A stretch of DNA of 64,000 bases, from positions 17,356,271 to 17,420,270 of the forward strand of contig OZ234499.1 of assembly GCA_965153455.1 (NCBI GenBank), written 5' to 3'. Source of the DNA: Sphagnum compactum (taxonomy: Eukaryota; Bryophyta; Sphagnopsida; Sphagnales). The first letter of the stretch is position 1, and every line of letters starts with the position of its first letter. This document shows, one piece after another, positions 10,560-21,075 of the stretch. A program made the position numbers and the translations under genes. The notes below the pieces were generated by a model that searched no databases, was not told the origin of the DNA, and saw nothing but the letters and a program-made list of their open reading frames with translations.

Positions 10560-12900
10560 CAAAGTGCCATGTGGCATCATTTCAAACACTTTCAAAGTGA
10601 GGATATTTTTTTTCTTGTGGCCTTTCTTTCACATCACTTGAATAATTCTATCATAATTATATGAAAAATCCTTATTACATCAGCAGTAAAAATATTAATA
10701 CCTTTCATAATATTGGGTGCTAGGCCTACCTCCATTGTAGGTCCCAAAAGGGATCAACTAGTTCCATTTATAAGTTTCCAAAATGATGGGTGGATCTATT
10801 AACTTCGTTAATGTGATTGTTGTCATTGTTGCCCCTAGAAGCCCAAAGAAATCATGCCATAGGGTGAAAGCATGGTAAAGGAGATGAAAAAATAGTTTAC
10901 TCAAAGTCTAGTTTACAACTTATGCCATTTTTGAAATAAACACCAAAAAATAGATTAATTTTTTTTAAAAATAGAAATAGAAAACCATTAAGGTTCCCAT
11001 TGAGTTTGTGATAAAACTTTAATATCATAAAAGCAAACACTAGGTAGTCATGAAACTAACCTAGCCAATACAATGTTCAAAACTATTTTTACATTAAAAG
11101 ATTGATATATTACAATTATCATAAGCACAATTGGAGATTACATAAATATTTTCTGTGCTATCATTAATTTTAAAAATTTAAAAATTCAATATTTTAACTA
11201 CTTACAACTTATTTGTAAAACCCAAACATCTTGTGATAAGGAACACAAATTGTCTACTTTACCATGTTTGTGCCCTATATCTAGAATGATTGGTTTATAA
11301 TGACCTCAAGAATTATAGACCTCTTTGCATCTTTGTCTATAATCAAATTGTTTTTTGCCACTTTACTAATGGTTTTTCTATTTATCTTTTGCATACAATC
11401 AAGACTAGCCCAAACATGCTTGAAAGGTCCCTCTCTGCATTTATCTTGAGTTCATTTTCTAAGTGTGTTCTTGAGGGTTCTTTCAAGTGTTTTGTTCAAA
11501 TAATTGTGTTTATTACATGCAAAAAATTGAAAGCAATTTGAGCTTGCATGTGCAATTTGGTCTTTGCATGAAAAACTTATCATGTTCATAAACATAGTTC
11601 AAATTCTCCTCAACAACATGGGACTCATTTTTTATTGATGCTTGAATAACTCCTCACAATATTTGAGTGAAACAAACAAATAATTACAATAGATTTTGTC
11701 ATGCCCTTGCTACTTGTCTCTTGCCAAGTCCTCTATGTGCCTTGGCATATTGTTGATGTGCTAGCATCATCAAGCTTCTAATGTTTGAGCAACTTGATTA
11801 ACAATTACTTGCATAAATAGCTCCACCCCATTATCATCTTCAATATTTGTTTTGAGTTGGGGGAGCAATTTGTCAAAATTGAGGTTGTTAGACTCTCGCT
11901 TTTGCAAATAATTAAATATCTGAGCCACAAAATTTGCCAAGTATTGGTGGTATATACATCTTTTAACAAGGTGTTGTGAAACAAGAGTAGGAGGTAGATA
12001 ACTCACCACACTTAGGACTCCATGAAAGGATTTGCAAGGTTCTTAGATTTTTCATAAAACTTTATCAAGAGGGAGGACAACCAAACAAACCGAAATAAAA
12101 AGCAGAAAGAGAACAAAGATGGAGATCAAAGAAAAAAACAATGAAAATGGCATGGAGATTGGAACTGTGTAGAATAGAATGGGAGCTTGCCAAGTATGTT
12201 GACAATAGTGTCTAAAAGCAACACTGTTGTTGCTGTTGCAGTTAATCCATGCTTGCCCCTGGTTGTTTGCACGTTTTTTTCCCATTGATTAAAAGCTTGT
12301 GCATTCACTCAACAGATTTTTCACGCCTGTTTTTGCTGCTTCATTCACCTTGAAAACCCTCAAGAACTAAACACTTTCTACATGATTTTCCAAGCAATCA
12401 ATTTCAAAAAGACTTCAAACTCTGTATTAAATAACCTTTCCCTCGACATCTTTGCATCCAGTGATGTCCTCAGACAATAGCATTACCAGAATCCAATCCA
12501 GTACCCAACCACCACCTCGAATGGGCCTTCGGTCTGGTACGCCCCAGGATGAGAGCATTACTGAAATCAAGTCCCATGCTTGGCTGTTGTCTCACACAAG
12601 CCCTTATTCTGGCAATGCCCTTGCCATCAACTCTTGTACCACAGATACAATCTGACTTAATTTTCACCCGGATTTGCAAGTACTGTATAAAATGTAATCT
12701 TCCTCCAAACCTCAAAGGCAAGAAGGTGTACCATGGTACCTTGACAGCTTCAACACTAATTAATGTTGAAATTTTTTTAAAAATTTAAAAATTTCAAAGA
12801 GCAATATTTTGTAAATGAATGTAATTAGATTTTTGTGAATCCAACAAGAAGGTGCACTATGGTATTCAAATTATGTCGATTTTTTATATTGGGGGAGCCC
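10560..12900. other. Gene-free stretch
   Basis: AT-rich, with short ORFs only. The minus ORF 11770-12009 and the overlapping ORFs around 12.05-12.8 kb have no recognisable domain, and the latter overlap on both strands. Confidence 0.4.
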
Positions 12901-12949
12901 AAGTTACATGGGGTCTAATGTTATTCTCAGGCATACAAACAAAGCCCAC

Positions 12950-13240
12950 CCTTAAGGATATAACTTATTAGATTAGTGGTACACCATGGGATGAAATCAA
13001 AAGTCAGGATGAAAACAGTATGCAGGAAACAAAAGAGGGGACCAAACTGGTTTTCTCACCTAAATTAATCCTCACAGGAATTTCACCTCCCTTTTTGGAT
13101 TTGCATTGCCTGTGCCTTCACTGTTGCTAATATTTTTTTTATCAGATCAAGTCTTGTAAAGAATAAAATCCTGCAAACCTTGTGAACTGATACCCAGTTT
13201 CATTAAACAGTATCCATTTTTTCTCACTTTATGCCTACAC
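12950..13240 (+). repeat. Dispersed repeat family D, copy 1
   Basis: It shares an ordered series of blocks with 32560-32780 (same orientation) and 15985-16150 (inverted): CCAAACT(G/A)GTTTT, a CACCTAAATT/CACCAATTTT block, TTTC(A/T)CC, GCCTTCACTG(T/C)TGCTA and an ATTAAA(C/T) tail. A piece, ATATAACTTATTAGA, is repeated about 355 bp apart at 12960 and 13314. Confidence 0.6.
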
Positions 13241-13339
13241 TAAAATTGCGATGGAAGATGGATTACAGCCTAGGGGGTCAAACTAGGACCCAAAGACATG
13301 CTGACTTTAATGATATAACTTATTAGACAGGTGGTTTTT

Positions 13340-14140
13340 GTTTTAACTTGGCCCAAAGATGTGAAGCTCCATCACATAGTGTCCATTGTTCAATGCCATG
13401 CATGTCCAGTGTTTAGTAGGAGACTAAGTTTTGGCCACAATAGTCATGAGCAGCAAAGCAAAACTCACCTTAACAGAATGAGCTTCTGGTTCAATTGAAC
13501 AAGGATATTGGAGCAAGGATATTGGTTCAAATAGATTGTGCAAGTATGCATGAATGGTGAATTAAAAATGAAAGACATGATCTGGGTAGTTGTTATGAAC
13601 ATATCCTGATTTACCTTTTGGAGATTGTGATGTTCATTATCCAAATCTCTTTTTGGAGGATTGGGGAAAGGAATTTGGGTGAAAAGATTGATATGCAAAA
13701 CAAAAAGCCAAGACTTTTAGTATTTTCCATACACATTTGTTAACTTTAGTTTCCAATACTAGTTGTGAATATCCACCAATATTGCACTACCTTTTGTAGG
13801 AAACCAATGACTAAACATTAACCAATAAGGAAATCATTGGTTTTCACAATAGTTATGAACATTTGTGAAGACACTAAGAGTTTCCTACTGCAGTTTATGA
13901 TAATTTTGGGCCCCTGAGAGCAGGCTTTCCTCTTGATTCATTTTTAACAAATGGAGTGAAAGCTTGAGAAATAGCCAAATGGAAGAAAGGGGTTCTTGAG
14001 ACTATCACCCTAGGAGAGATTTCCAATTACCTCTGTTTCTCTCCCTCCTCATGGTGTTGTTTAGTCCCCCCACAAAAATGTCATAGTGGATTTTCAGGGG
14101 TTGTTTTGACAGTTTCAATGAACAGGTCCAAGTGGTTGTA
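13340..14140. other. Gene-free stretch
   Basis: No recognisable gene. The minus ORF 13465-13698 has no motif. Confidence 0.4.
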
Positions 14141-14149
14141 TACGCCAGT

Positions 14150-14335
14150 GATGGCTGGACATTTGAATTTTTTAATAACCACCTGATCTGGTTTTTTTTT
14201 TCTAAGTTTCAGAACCAAAGAAACACCAGTTCCAGATTTTGGGGGAAAAATCAAATTTACAAACTGCCAGATCTGGTTATTTCAAAATCCTCAAAGAACC
14301 TGTGGTTTTCATGAAGCTTGCAGGTTATATTGGAT
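14150..14335 (+). repeat. hAT-A-like repeat, left part
   Basis: It starts CAGTGATGGCTGGACATTTG, close to the inverted end of the complete copy at 60987-61309. It continues with the family's CAGATCTGGTTATTTC and AAGAACCTGTGGTTTTC blocks. The right end is missing. Confidence 0.5.
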
Positions 14336-14339
14336 TGTA

Positions 14340-15371
14340 GAAGTGTAAAACCCCCCTCAGTTCAACTTATTTGCATGTGGTGACTCTTTCATAGAGGACT
14401 CCGGAACTCAGGAAACCTGCATCAGTGAATGATCACGTCCACAGGAAGGCAAAGGTCTTTGTACCTGTCCATCACCTGTTTTGTATAGGTGACTGAACTG
14501 TTTAAAGCAGAGTTGCTCTAAAATGGTGCAGACAACATGCCATGTATAATGGCATTTAATTTCAAATATGCTTATCAGGGGAAGTAGACTGAAGGACTAA
14601 AAATGCATCTCAAATGAAGATACAAGATACCAAGTGAACTATGACAACTCTATGCTTATTACTGTGGCTTTTGTGTGCCATCATGTGCCAAACCCATGAC
14701 CATCATCTTATAGGGTTCATTTTCAGAGCAAGTGGTGTGAGAAAATATTAAACCCAACCCACCCAGCTAGGTTCAAATCCTTGAATGTTCTCATTCCTCT
14801 TGCTTCAACCACTCTAGATCACACCTGAATTCCTATTGTTGGATAAAATTCATCCCAATGGGTGGGATGAAAATTGCTTTTTCTTTGGGTTCAATCATAT
14901 GTAATTTGGGCCTTGGATATATATGCAAAACCTTTTCAGGCATCTTTTTCAAATTAGCTTGTGAACTATATTACAGCCCTATATTAGAAAGTGCATGTGA
15001 TCATCCTTTCCCACTAGGTGAATGAAATCCCATGAAACCCTAGCAAATAGCCAAGTACCCATTACGTTCTTTTGATACATGACTTTGGAATTTCACCCAC
15101 ATATCAATCTTTGAAGTTAGCCTATGAACTAGAATTCTGAATTCCTTAATACAAAGACTAACATATTCTACGTGACACTTAACTCTATGCCAATCTCTTT
15201 GATCAAGGCTTCAAGTCACCTTAAATTAAGCTAAATTCACTCAATTGTTAATTATCAATAAGATTTAGTTCCAATTAGGTATGCAATCTCATTACTGAGG
15301 ATGAACACACCACATCTCAGTAAATCTAGTTTTAAGTGCACCCTAAGGCCAAAATAATCATTGGGAGATCG
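14340..15371. other. Gene-free stretch
   Basis: Nothing recognisable. GGTTCAAATCC at about 14766 resembles a tRNA B box, but no tRNA fold surrounds it. Confidence 0.4.
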
Positions 15372-15379
15372 GTAATTTT

Positions 15380-15804
15380 CAGTGTTGGGTCGTTAGCCTA
15401 CCCAGTTTGGCTGGTTACAACTGTTGATTCTGATTTTGTTACCTGGAATCGGACCAAAATCAAAACTGATTTTTGGAATCAGAACCAGATATAAAACCAG
15501 ATTTGATTTTGGAACCGGAAACGAAACCTGGATTCAGTTCTAGAATTGGAACTTGAATTTTTGAAAAAAAAAATTGGGGGATGAATGGTTGAAAACCGAG
15601 GGTTAACCGCCATTTTCAGACCCAGGCATCCAGCACCAGAACTGGAACTGGGTCTGATTTCCAGATTTGGAATCAGAACCTGAATTATTATTTTCAATAC
15701 CAGACCCAAGGTTCCAATTTTCTTGGGAATGGGATCCATTCTAAATTTTTTAGAAGAACCAGAATCAGGGGTTCTTCATTAAAGGCAAGAACTGCCCAAC
15801 ACTG
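15380..15804. mobile_element. Complete non-autonomous hAT element
   Basis: A 425-bp element with perfect 10-bp inverted ends: CAGTGTTGGG on the left and CCCAACACTG on the right. It is flanked by a perfect 8-bp target duplication, GTAATTTT, at 15372-15379 and 15805-15812. An 8-bp duplication with a CAG-type end is the hallmark of the hAT superfamily. The inside is dense in GGTTCT/AGAACC-type motifs and has no transposase. The 86-codon minus ORF inside (15479-15739) has no motif. Confidence 0.88.
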
Positions 15805-15984
15805 GTAATTTTGAGCAGTCCCCGATTCTCATGGTAAAACATTATAAGTAAATATTAGAGTTATCTGGAAAGTCATGATGCCCCCTTAGGCCTGAGTTGC
15901 CCCACCCCCCCCTCCCCCCTTTGATGCTTCGTCCCCTCTTGGATGTTGTCCGCAAAGTCATGAAATTCTATTAAATAAGGTATG

Positions 15985-16150
15985 AAATACTGATACTCAG
16001 CATTAAATGCACCAGGGTCGAGAATATTTATAGCTACAGTACACATAGCAGCAGCAGCAGCGATTGGTTGAAAGCGTTCAGGAAAAGAAAGGACAGGGCA
16101 AACTCAGTTTAGCACCAAATTTGCTGCTAAACTGAGTTTCATGCTATGAA
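15985..16150 (-). repeat. Dispersed repeat family D, inverted copy
   Basis: Read on the plus strand, ATTAAATGCACC, AGCAGCAGCAGCG, CGTTCAGGAAAAG and AAACTGAGTTTCATG match the reverse complement of 32590-32760 in the same order. Confidence 0.6.
16100..16139. repeat. 15-bp perfect hairpin
   Basis: The arms AAACTCAGTTTAGCA (16100-16114) and TGCTAAACTGAGTTT (16125-16139) pair perfectly around a 10-base loop. It lies inside a family D copy. Confidence 0.85.
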
Positions 16151-16224
16151 AAAAATGATGATTGTAAGAAAAGAAACACAAAAAAATCATAAAAAATGTG
16201 TATATATATATATATATAAGACAA

Positions 16225-16414
16225 AAAATCATAATTTGTGAGAAACGACTTGTGAGAACCATCCCTGAAAAACGCCTAATCAGATTTTTTTTTAATTCTG
16301 AAAACTGGGCGGTTCTCAGAATGGGAAAAGAAATTTAAGAACCGAAGTGGTTCTTAGAAGCTGTCCCCCAAAAAACCAGAACCGACGGTTCTCAAAAAGT
16401 GAGAACCGCCCAAC
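16225..16414. repeat. hAT-A repeat, right half
   Basis: It is rich in GGTTCT and AGAACC and ends GAACCGCCCAACACTG, the same terminus as the complete hAT element at 15804. The left terminus is not visible. A (TA)n run sits just before it at about 16200. Confidence 0.55.
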
Positions 16415-16694
16415 ACTGGTTACAATCTGAATAATTTCACTCCTCAGATAACATTTTCATTTTGATAGTAGATAGTGAATATAATAATAATTTCAGATTT
16501 GAAAAAATGAATTAATCTTTTGAAAAAACTTAAATATTCATCTTGTCAATGTAGAAGCTGACCTTAGGCTAGGGTATCCACATTACCCACCTTAGAGAAA
16601 ATGAGGCAAGTACTTAAAAAAGAAGGAATAGTTGGACCAATTATGCTTGGAATTTCTGAAGGAGTTGTTTCTTCTTTTCATTTCTTTTCCATTT

Positions 16695-17162
16695 CTATTT
16701 GGATTTTCTGGTTTTTTTGGCCTGAGTGTGATCGTTGTCGTCTTCATCATTGGTCTGCTCCAGCAGATCCTGCTCTAGTCTGCGGCGTTTGTTCCGCTGC
16801 GCAGCTCGGCGCCTTCCAGAAGGCTTCGAGACAATGGGTTTTGTGACCGAAGATGATGCTCCTCCCTTGGCATATATGCGTGGGCGGCCACGCTGAGTCT
16901 GTTGCATGCCCGCGGGTTCCAGTTTGGCGGTCAAGGTCACGGCTTTGAGCTCCTCCTGGCTTTGCTTGATTTCTTTTTTCAGCCTTTGGCCCAAGCACTT
17001 TTTCACTTTCCCGGGAATTGACCCGTGGTACTTGTTCTCCAGAAAGTTCATGAGGTCTTGATGGGTGGAGCCCGGGCGGCTTTTGAGGGCAGCTGTGGCG
17101 TCGTCCACCAGTGTCTGGAATGGACGATCCACTACCTTCTTGTTGGAAGGTGTTTTCCCCAT
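16695..17162 (-). CDS. Linker-histone-like (H15) protein with AT-hook
   Basis: A 155-residue intact reading frame and the best host-gene candidate. Residues 12-72 look like a winged-helix linker-histone (H15) domain: FQTLVDDATAALKSRPGST opens it, an LMNFLENKY helix follows, and the basic stretch KVKKCLGQRLKKEIK fits the third helix. An AT-hook core RGRPR lies at 91-95, a strongly basic patch with a likely nuclear signal (GRRRAAQRNKRRR) at 116-128, and an acidic run DEDDND at 139-144. This fits a small nuclear DNA-binding protein of the H1/HMGA type. It is shorter than usual plant H1 and its tails are not the Lys/Ala/Pro-rich kind. The base composition is clearly richer in GC than its neighbours. 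The ATG at 17160-17162 opens the frame, just below a candidate splice acceptor. It could instead be one exon of a longer gene. Confidence 0.6.
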   Translation of the reverse strand: MGKTPSNKKVVDRPFQTLVDDATAALKSRPGSTHQDLMNFLENKYHGSIPGKVKKCLGQRLKKEIKQSQEELKAVTLTAKLEPAGMQQTQRGRPRIYAKGGASSSVTKPIVSKPSGRRRAAQRNKRRRLEQDLLEQTNDEDDNDHTQAKKTRKSK

Positions 17163-17179
17163 GAAACCTGATACGACGT

Positions 17180-17566
17180 CTGCTGATCACAAATGTGTAC
17201 AATTAGCAAGCCATCATGAATGGTGATTATAATCTGCAGGCTTGATTCTGAGTTCTAGTATCACCAATATCTTCGAAGTATCTACATGTGCAAATCCCAA
17301 GCTTTACCCAACTAATTTAGGAGCTCATGCAGCAGTTTGTGAGAGAGGACATGCACAAATGACGCGACCAGAAATGAGGAAATTTCGAGACGAAAGAGAT
17401 CAAGGTTGAGAACATATTAAATCTGATTAAGTGTAATTAGTGAAGAGAAAACATAATTTCTTCCGAATTAGTGGGTGTAACCGGAAATACATACCAGAGT
17501 AATGTTGATAGCTCGGGGAGAAAGAGCACTCGGAGTTTTCAGGTTCATGGCTACTGGTGTGCTTAC
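17180..17566 (-). other. Possible 5'UTR intron of the H1-like gene
   Basis: On the minus strand a donor-like TACG/GTAAGC lies at about 17567, and an acceptor-like GATCAG/CAG ends at about 17180, eighteen bases before the ATG. The interval is AT-rich compared with the exon and the upstream block. This is inferred only; another donor (GGTATGT, at about 17490) is possible. Confidence 0.3.
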
Positions 17567-17970
17567 CGTAGCTCGCGCCACGGTCATTGCACACCAGCCC
17601 AGCGGCGAAACTGCGAACCCTATTTAGCATTCATAAAACTTTGTCACAGCTACTAAATTTCTGTTTTCCAGCAATTAGGGTTCCGCCCGTCTGTTGCTTG
17701 CTCTCTCCGTCGTCTCTCTCTTCCCGCTCGCTCATGAGCAGACTTGCTCGCCTGAGCGCGGGCCAAGCAGGATTTTCCCGAATGCCTACCAAAACGCAAA
17801 CGATGTGGTTGCGGCGGCGCGACGTTCTTTCGGGCCCGCTTGAACGGTCGCCAACCTTTCGCTGCAAACCATTCCCATCCCAACCGTCCAAGCGACGCGT
17901 CCTCTGGCTATTTTTGATTTTTCCTTCTTTCCGCCTTTTACTGCGTAAACTCTGGAAATCGATTGGTTGA
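17567..17970 (-). promoter_or_regulatory. GC-rich, CpG-rich upstream region of the H1-like gene
   Basis: This is the most CpG-dense block among its neighbours. On the minus strand it contains a CCAAT motif near 17962 and several purine-rich runs. ORFs on both strands overlap here, as expected of GC-rich non-coding DNA. A promoter plus first exon is the simplest reading. Confidence 0.4.
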
Positions 17971-20300
17971 TAGCCATAAATTGAACTTTCCAAAAATTTA
18001 TTTTCAGGGGATTGGATTTTAGTTTCAAAATTAGGCCCACATTTCTTCAATTATCACCTACAAACTCATTTCATTGGATGCCTACAATTTTTTCTTTCTA
18101 TGAACATCCCATTTTAGTTTTGGCCTGGAGGAGTTGTTGGGATTCTGTGACCCAGCGCCCACTTAGGTGGGTAGATACTAGATACCTACTAGATACCAGT
18201 GTTGGCCAGTTCCCTTTTTTTTTCCCTTTTTTCTTTCATAACGGTCTGAGCAGGGTTTTTGCAAAATTATCTTTTCTGTCACACACAGGAGGGTATATTA
18301 AGTAAGGGAAATTTATTGAGATTTGTCTATTTTCAATTTGCTGGTCTCAGCAATTCCCCAATTACGCTTCAATTTCCTAATTTATTTCGAAAATAATATT
18401 CACACAGTATGCATGAGGGTGGGTTCTGAAATACACCAACCTGAGAACCACCGGGTATAATGTCAGGGTAGGTTTTTGTAATTAAAATTTGTCCCCAAAA
18501 CAACAAAAATCTTTGTTTCCCATCCACTTCTCACAATTGCCAACACGCAAGTCAAGTAAAATGTAAAACTGGAGGTAAAAATATCACCCCTCATGTGAGG
18601 TCTGAATGGTAGATAGCCCCTGTCTAACACTTAGGGATCTCAAAAAAGGGTTTTGGGTTCAACCAGAGAATGAAACAGGATTAGAAAGGCCAATTGTGAC
18701 TTTTTATTCTCTCCCAGAAAAGATGTTAGGTTGTCATAGTCACAAACTTCAACCTTTGTCATGTTAACCATCCACATGTATCTACAAATGTTGGACGGGT
18801 ATCCAAAAATGGTTGAAAAGCAAGCAAGGTTTTAAGTTGAATACATGCACATACTATTTAAGGTCATACCCTATTGAAACCCATTCACTAGTTCTCACTA
18901 GACTCAAAACCGACCACTTGAAACCCTGTCCTTATTTTTTAAAATTGATGCCCTATTAGGGTATTAAAAAGTACTAGAGTTAAAGTTTTACATTTTGCCC
19001 AATTTTTAATACATTCAATAGTTAGGAATAAAAATGGAGTGTTGTTAAAATAAACCTTAAACTCTCATAATACAATTGTATGTCTACACCTTTAGTGTTC
19101 AAATCATGGGAAGAAGTAATGAATGAGATGTTTGAGTGTTTCATTTTGGGATGTGGCAGCTTTTGAACCATTGAGACACATTGGATGCATATGATAATGT
19201 ACATGGTCTGGGGACTATGGTCCCTATAACAATCATCGTATTTGGGTCATTAATCAAGTTGTAACATAAAAAAGCAGGGCAATGCAAAACACATGCACAA
19301 CCCATCATTCTGTAGATAATGTACTATCCATCAGCTTAACATCCATAGCTCTCAACAGTGCATCCATTAATTGCAAAACAACACTGATACTTCTCATTAT
19401 ATCATCAGACCAAATACATTTGGTTTGGAAACAATCCTAGACTAAACACAAGTGATAGCAGTAAACATGAACTGTAAGGGGAATGGTTGGGTCAGATCCC
19501 TCCAGACGTCACTCTGGGCTACCATGGTCTTTTTGACATCAATAATCTATTTCCACCCGTGACTATTTCCCAACTTTCCTAACAAACCATCCTTGATGAA
19601 CACATAGTGAAATCCATGTTTCCAGTCTCCCCAAGCCCAGTTCAAATTCCAAACATTAACTCCCCTATGGTTCCCACTACGAATCAGTACTGTCTGTCAA
19701 GCTTCCCTGGAGTTCACTTTACACTCCCAACACCTCTATGAACCCAGATTACTGAAGTCTCTACAGAAACCTTACAATGCTAGTATCACAAAACAGCCTA
19801 CTAAATAGAACACGACACCTCTTTGAGAAAAAAAACCATTCAAAGTGCTAAGTGCCTAGCTTCAAAAACTTCATCCCGTTTATTCTGCTCCCTCCCTCCT
19901 GCTGTCACTAATTGAGCCACCATCCTCTCCGCCAAGCTTCCACCATCGCCAAGGCTCATCACGCACAAGAAAACACACTGCCGGCATACATTAAGTTGCC
20001 CATACGAAACCTGATCCACACAAATCCACAACTGACAAACAAAACACTCTTTTGCCCTCTCAAGATCGGAAGGGGTCACCATCTTCTGCCTCTTCCCTTG
20101 TCTTTTTCAAATTCCGGCATGCTGCAACTTCTCATTAGGTCATCATCCAAAGCAAATTTCATCCCGACTCCACCTCACCCTACCTACAAAGCCACCAAAT
20201 TGAAGCCCAAAAAGGAAATCAAATTTCTTGCATTGAACATTTTGAAATTGCATCCAAGTGTGCTAAATGTCCAAGTGAGGCCTGTTTGAATATTTTGACT
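17971..20300. other. Gene-free stretch
   Basis: No convincing gene. An isolated CAGTGTTGGCCAG, like a hAT-A left end, lies at about 18199 without a partner. The 125-codon plus ORF 19912-20289 overlaps an 80-codon minus ORF in a slightly GC-richer patch; neither has a known motif. Confidence 0.4.
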
Positions 20301-20303
20301 AGC

Positions 20304-20399
20304 GGATCCCATTTTTATTTTTTCAATAAAGTACAAAAGCATTGAACGAGTAATGGATCCCATTTTTGTTTTTTCAATAAAGTACCAAAGCGCATTGCT
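20304..20399 (+). repeat. Two-copy tandem repeat, about 51 bp
   Basis: GGATCCCATTTTT, then a TTTTTTCAATAAAGTAC core and AAAGC, appears twice, starting at about 20304 and 20355. Confidence 0.8.
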
Positions 20400-20842
20400 C
20401 CATGGGCTTAGAACGTAAAATCTTGTTTGATAAATAAAAACCATTTGTGTGGCACCTTTTTATGCCATAGTGCCAATAATTTCACATTTATGACTTGTTT
20501 CTTGTCTATATGTTATTTCTTTTCTCTCACAACCGATATAAAATTACAAGTCTAAAATAATACAACTTTTGAAAACCGATATATGAAAATCAACTTTGAA
20601 TATTGATGTGTCTGAAATATGTGCGAAGTAACACTTTGAAACCTCAATGAAATTTTTTTTTCAAATTTTTCAAACTTTGTTGTATGGAGTGTATAACTTG
20701 GTGTATATTTGAGAAGGTGACAAATGGAAACTAACATTCCAAACATGTTATGACCATTTTGAGTGTTGTGATTGCTTTCAACCTTACAAATGAACTTGCC
20801 ATCTTCCAACACCTAATGAACAAGGGCTTTTGTGAGTACTTA

Positions 20843-21075
20843 CACTAGTAGAAAAACAGGTTTTTGCAATTATCATTTGCAATTGATTTTTAGTTGTAAG
20901 CAACATAGCAACTCAAATTTATGTAGTTGCTTCAGAGAAGTTAAACATGACATTTAGTTGCATGTGACAATATGCATGCAACATGTATATATGATACGAA
21001 TATACGCATTCATCCATACATATATAATTAGATGTAGTTGAATTTATACAACTACAATCTAGCTAATTGATGTGT
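20843..21075 (+). mobile_element. CACTA-like transposon terminus
   Basis: CACTAGTAGAAAAACAGG at 20843-20860 matches the usual plant CACTA (En/Spm) terminal inverted repeat. The next 200 bp hold many short AGTTGC/GCAACT motifs in both orientations, like the subterminal repeats that bind the transposase. The preceding TTA could be one half of a 3-bp target duplication. No matching far end was found, so the element may be truncated or its other end too worn to see. Confidence 0.5.

Noticed and set aside
14760-14785. GGTTCAAATCC as a tRNA B box
   Set aside because: No A box or acceptor stem at suitable distance.
16410-16425. GTTACAAT after the hAT-A end paired with GTTACAA at 15411
   Set aside because: The left copy lies inside the complete element at 15380-15804 and is not followed by a CAG end; a coincidence.
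17587-17970. 127-codon plus-strand ORF
   Set aside because: Overlapped by three minus-strand frames in a GC-rich block; no domain; best read as upstream DNA of the H1-like gene.
18195-18215. CAGTGTTGGCCAG as the start of a hAT element
   Set aside because: No matching right end or duplication of CTAGATAC was found downstream.
19840-20289. Plus (125 codons) and minus (80 codons) ORFs
   Set aside because: They overlap each other, show no motif, and lie in unremarkable DNA; not supported as genes.
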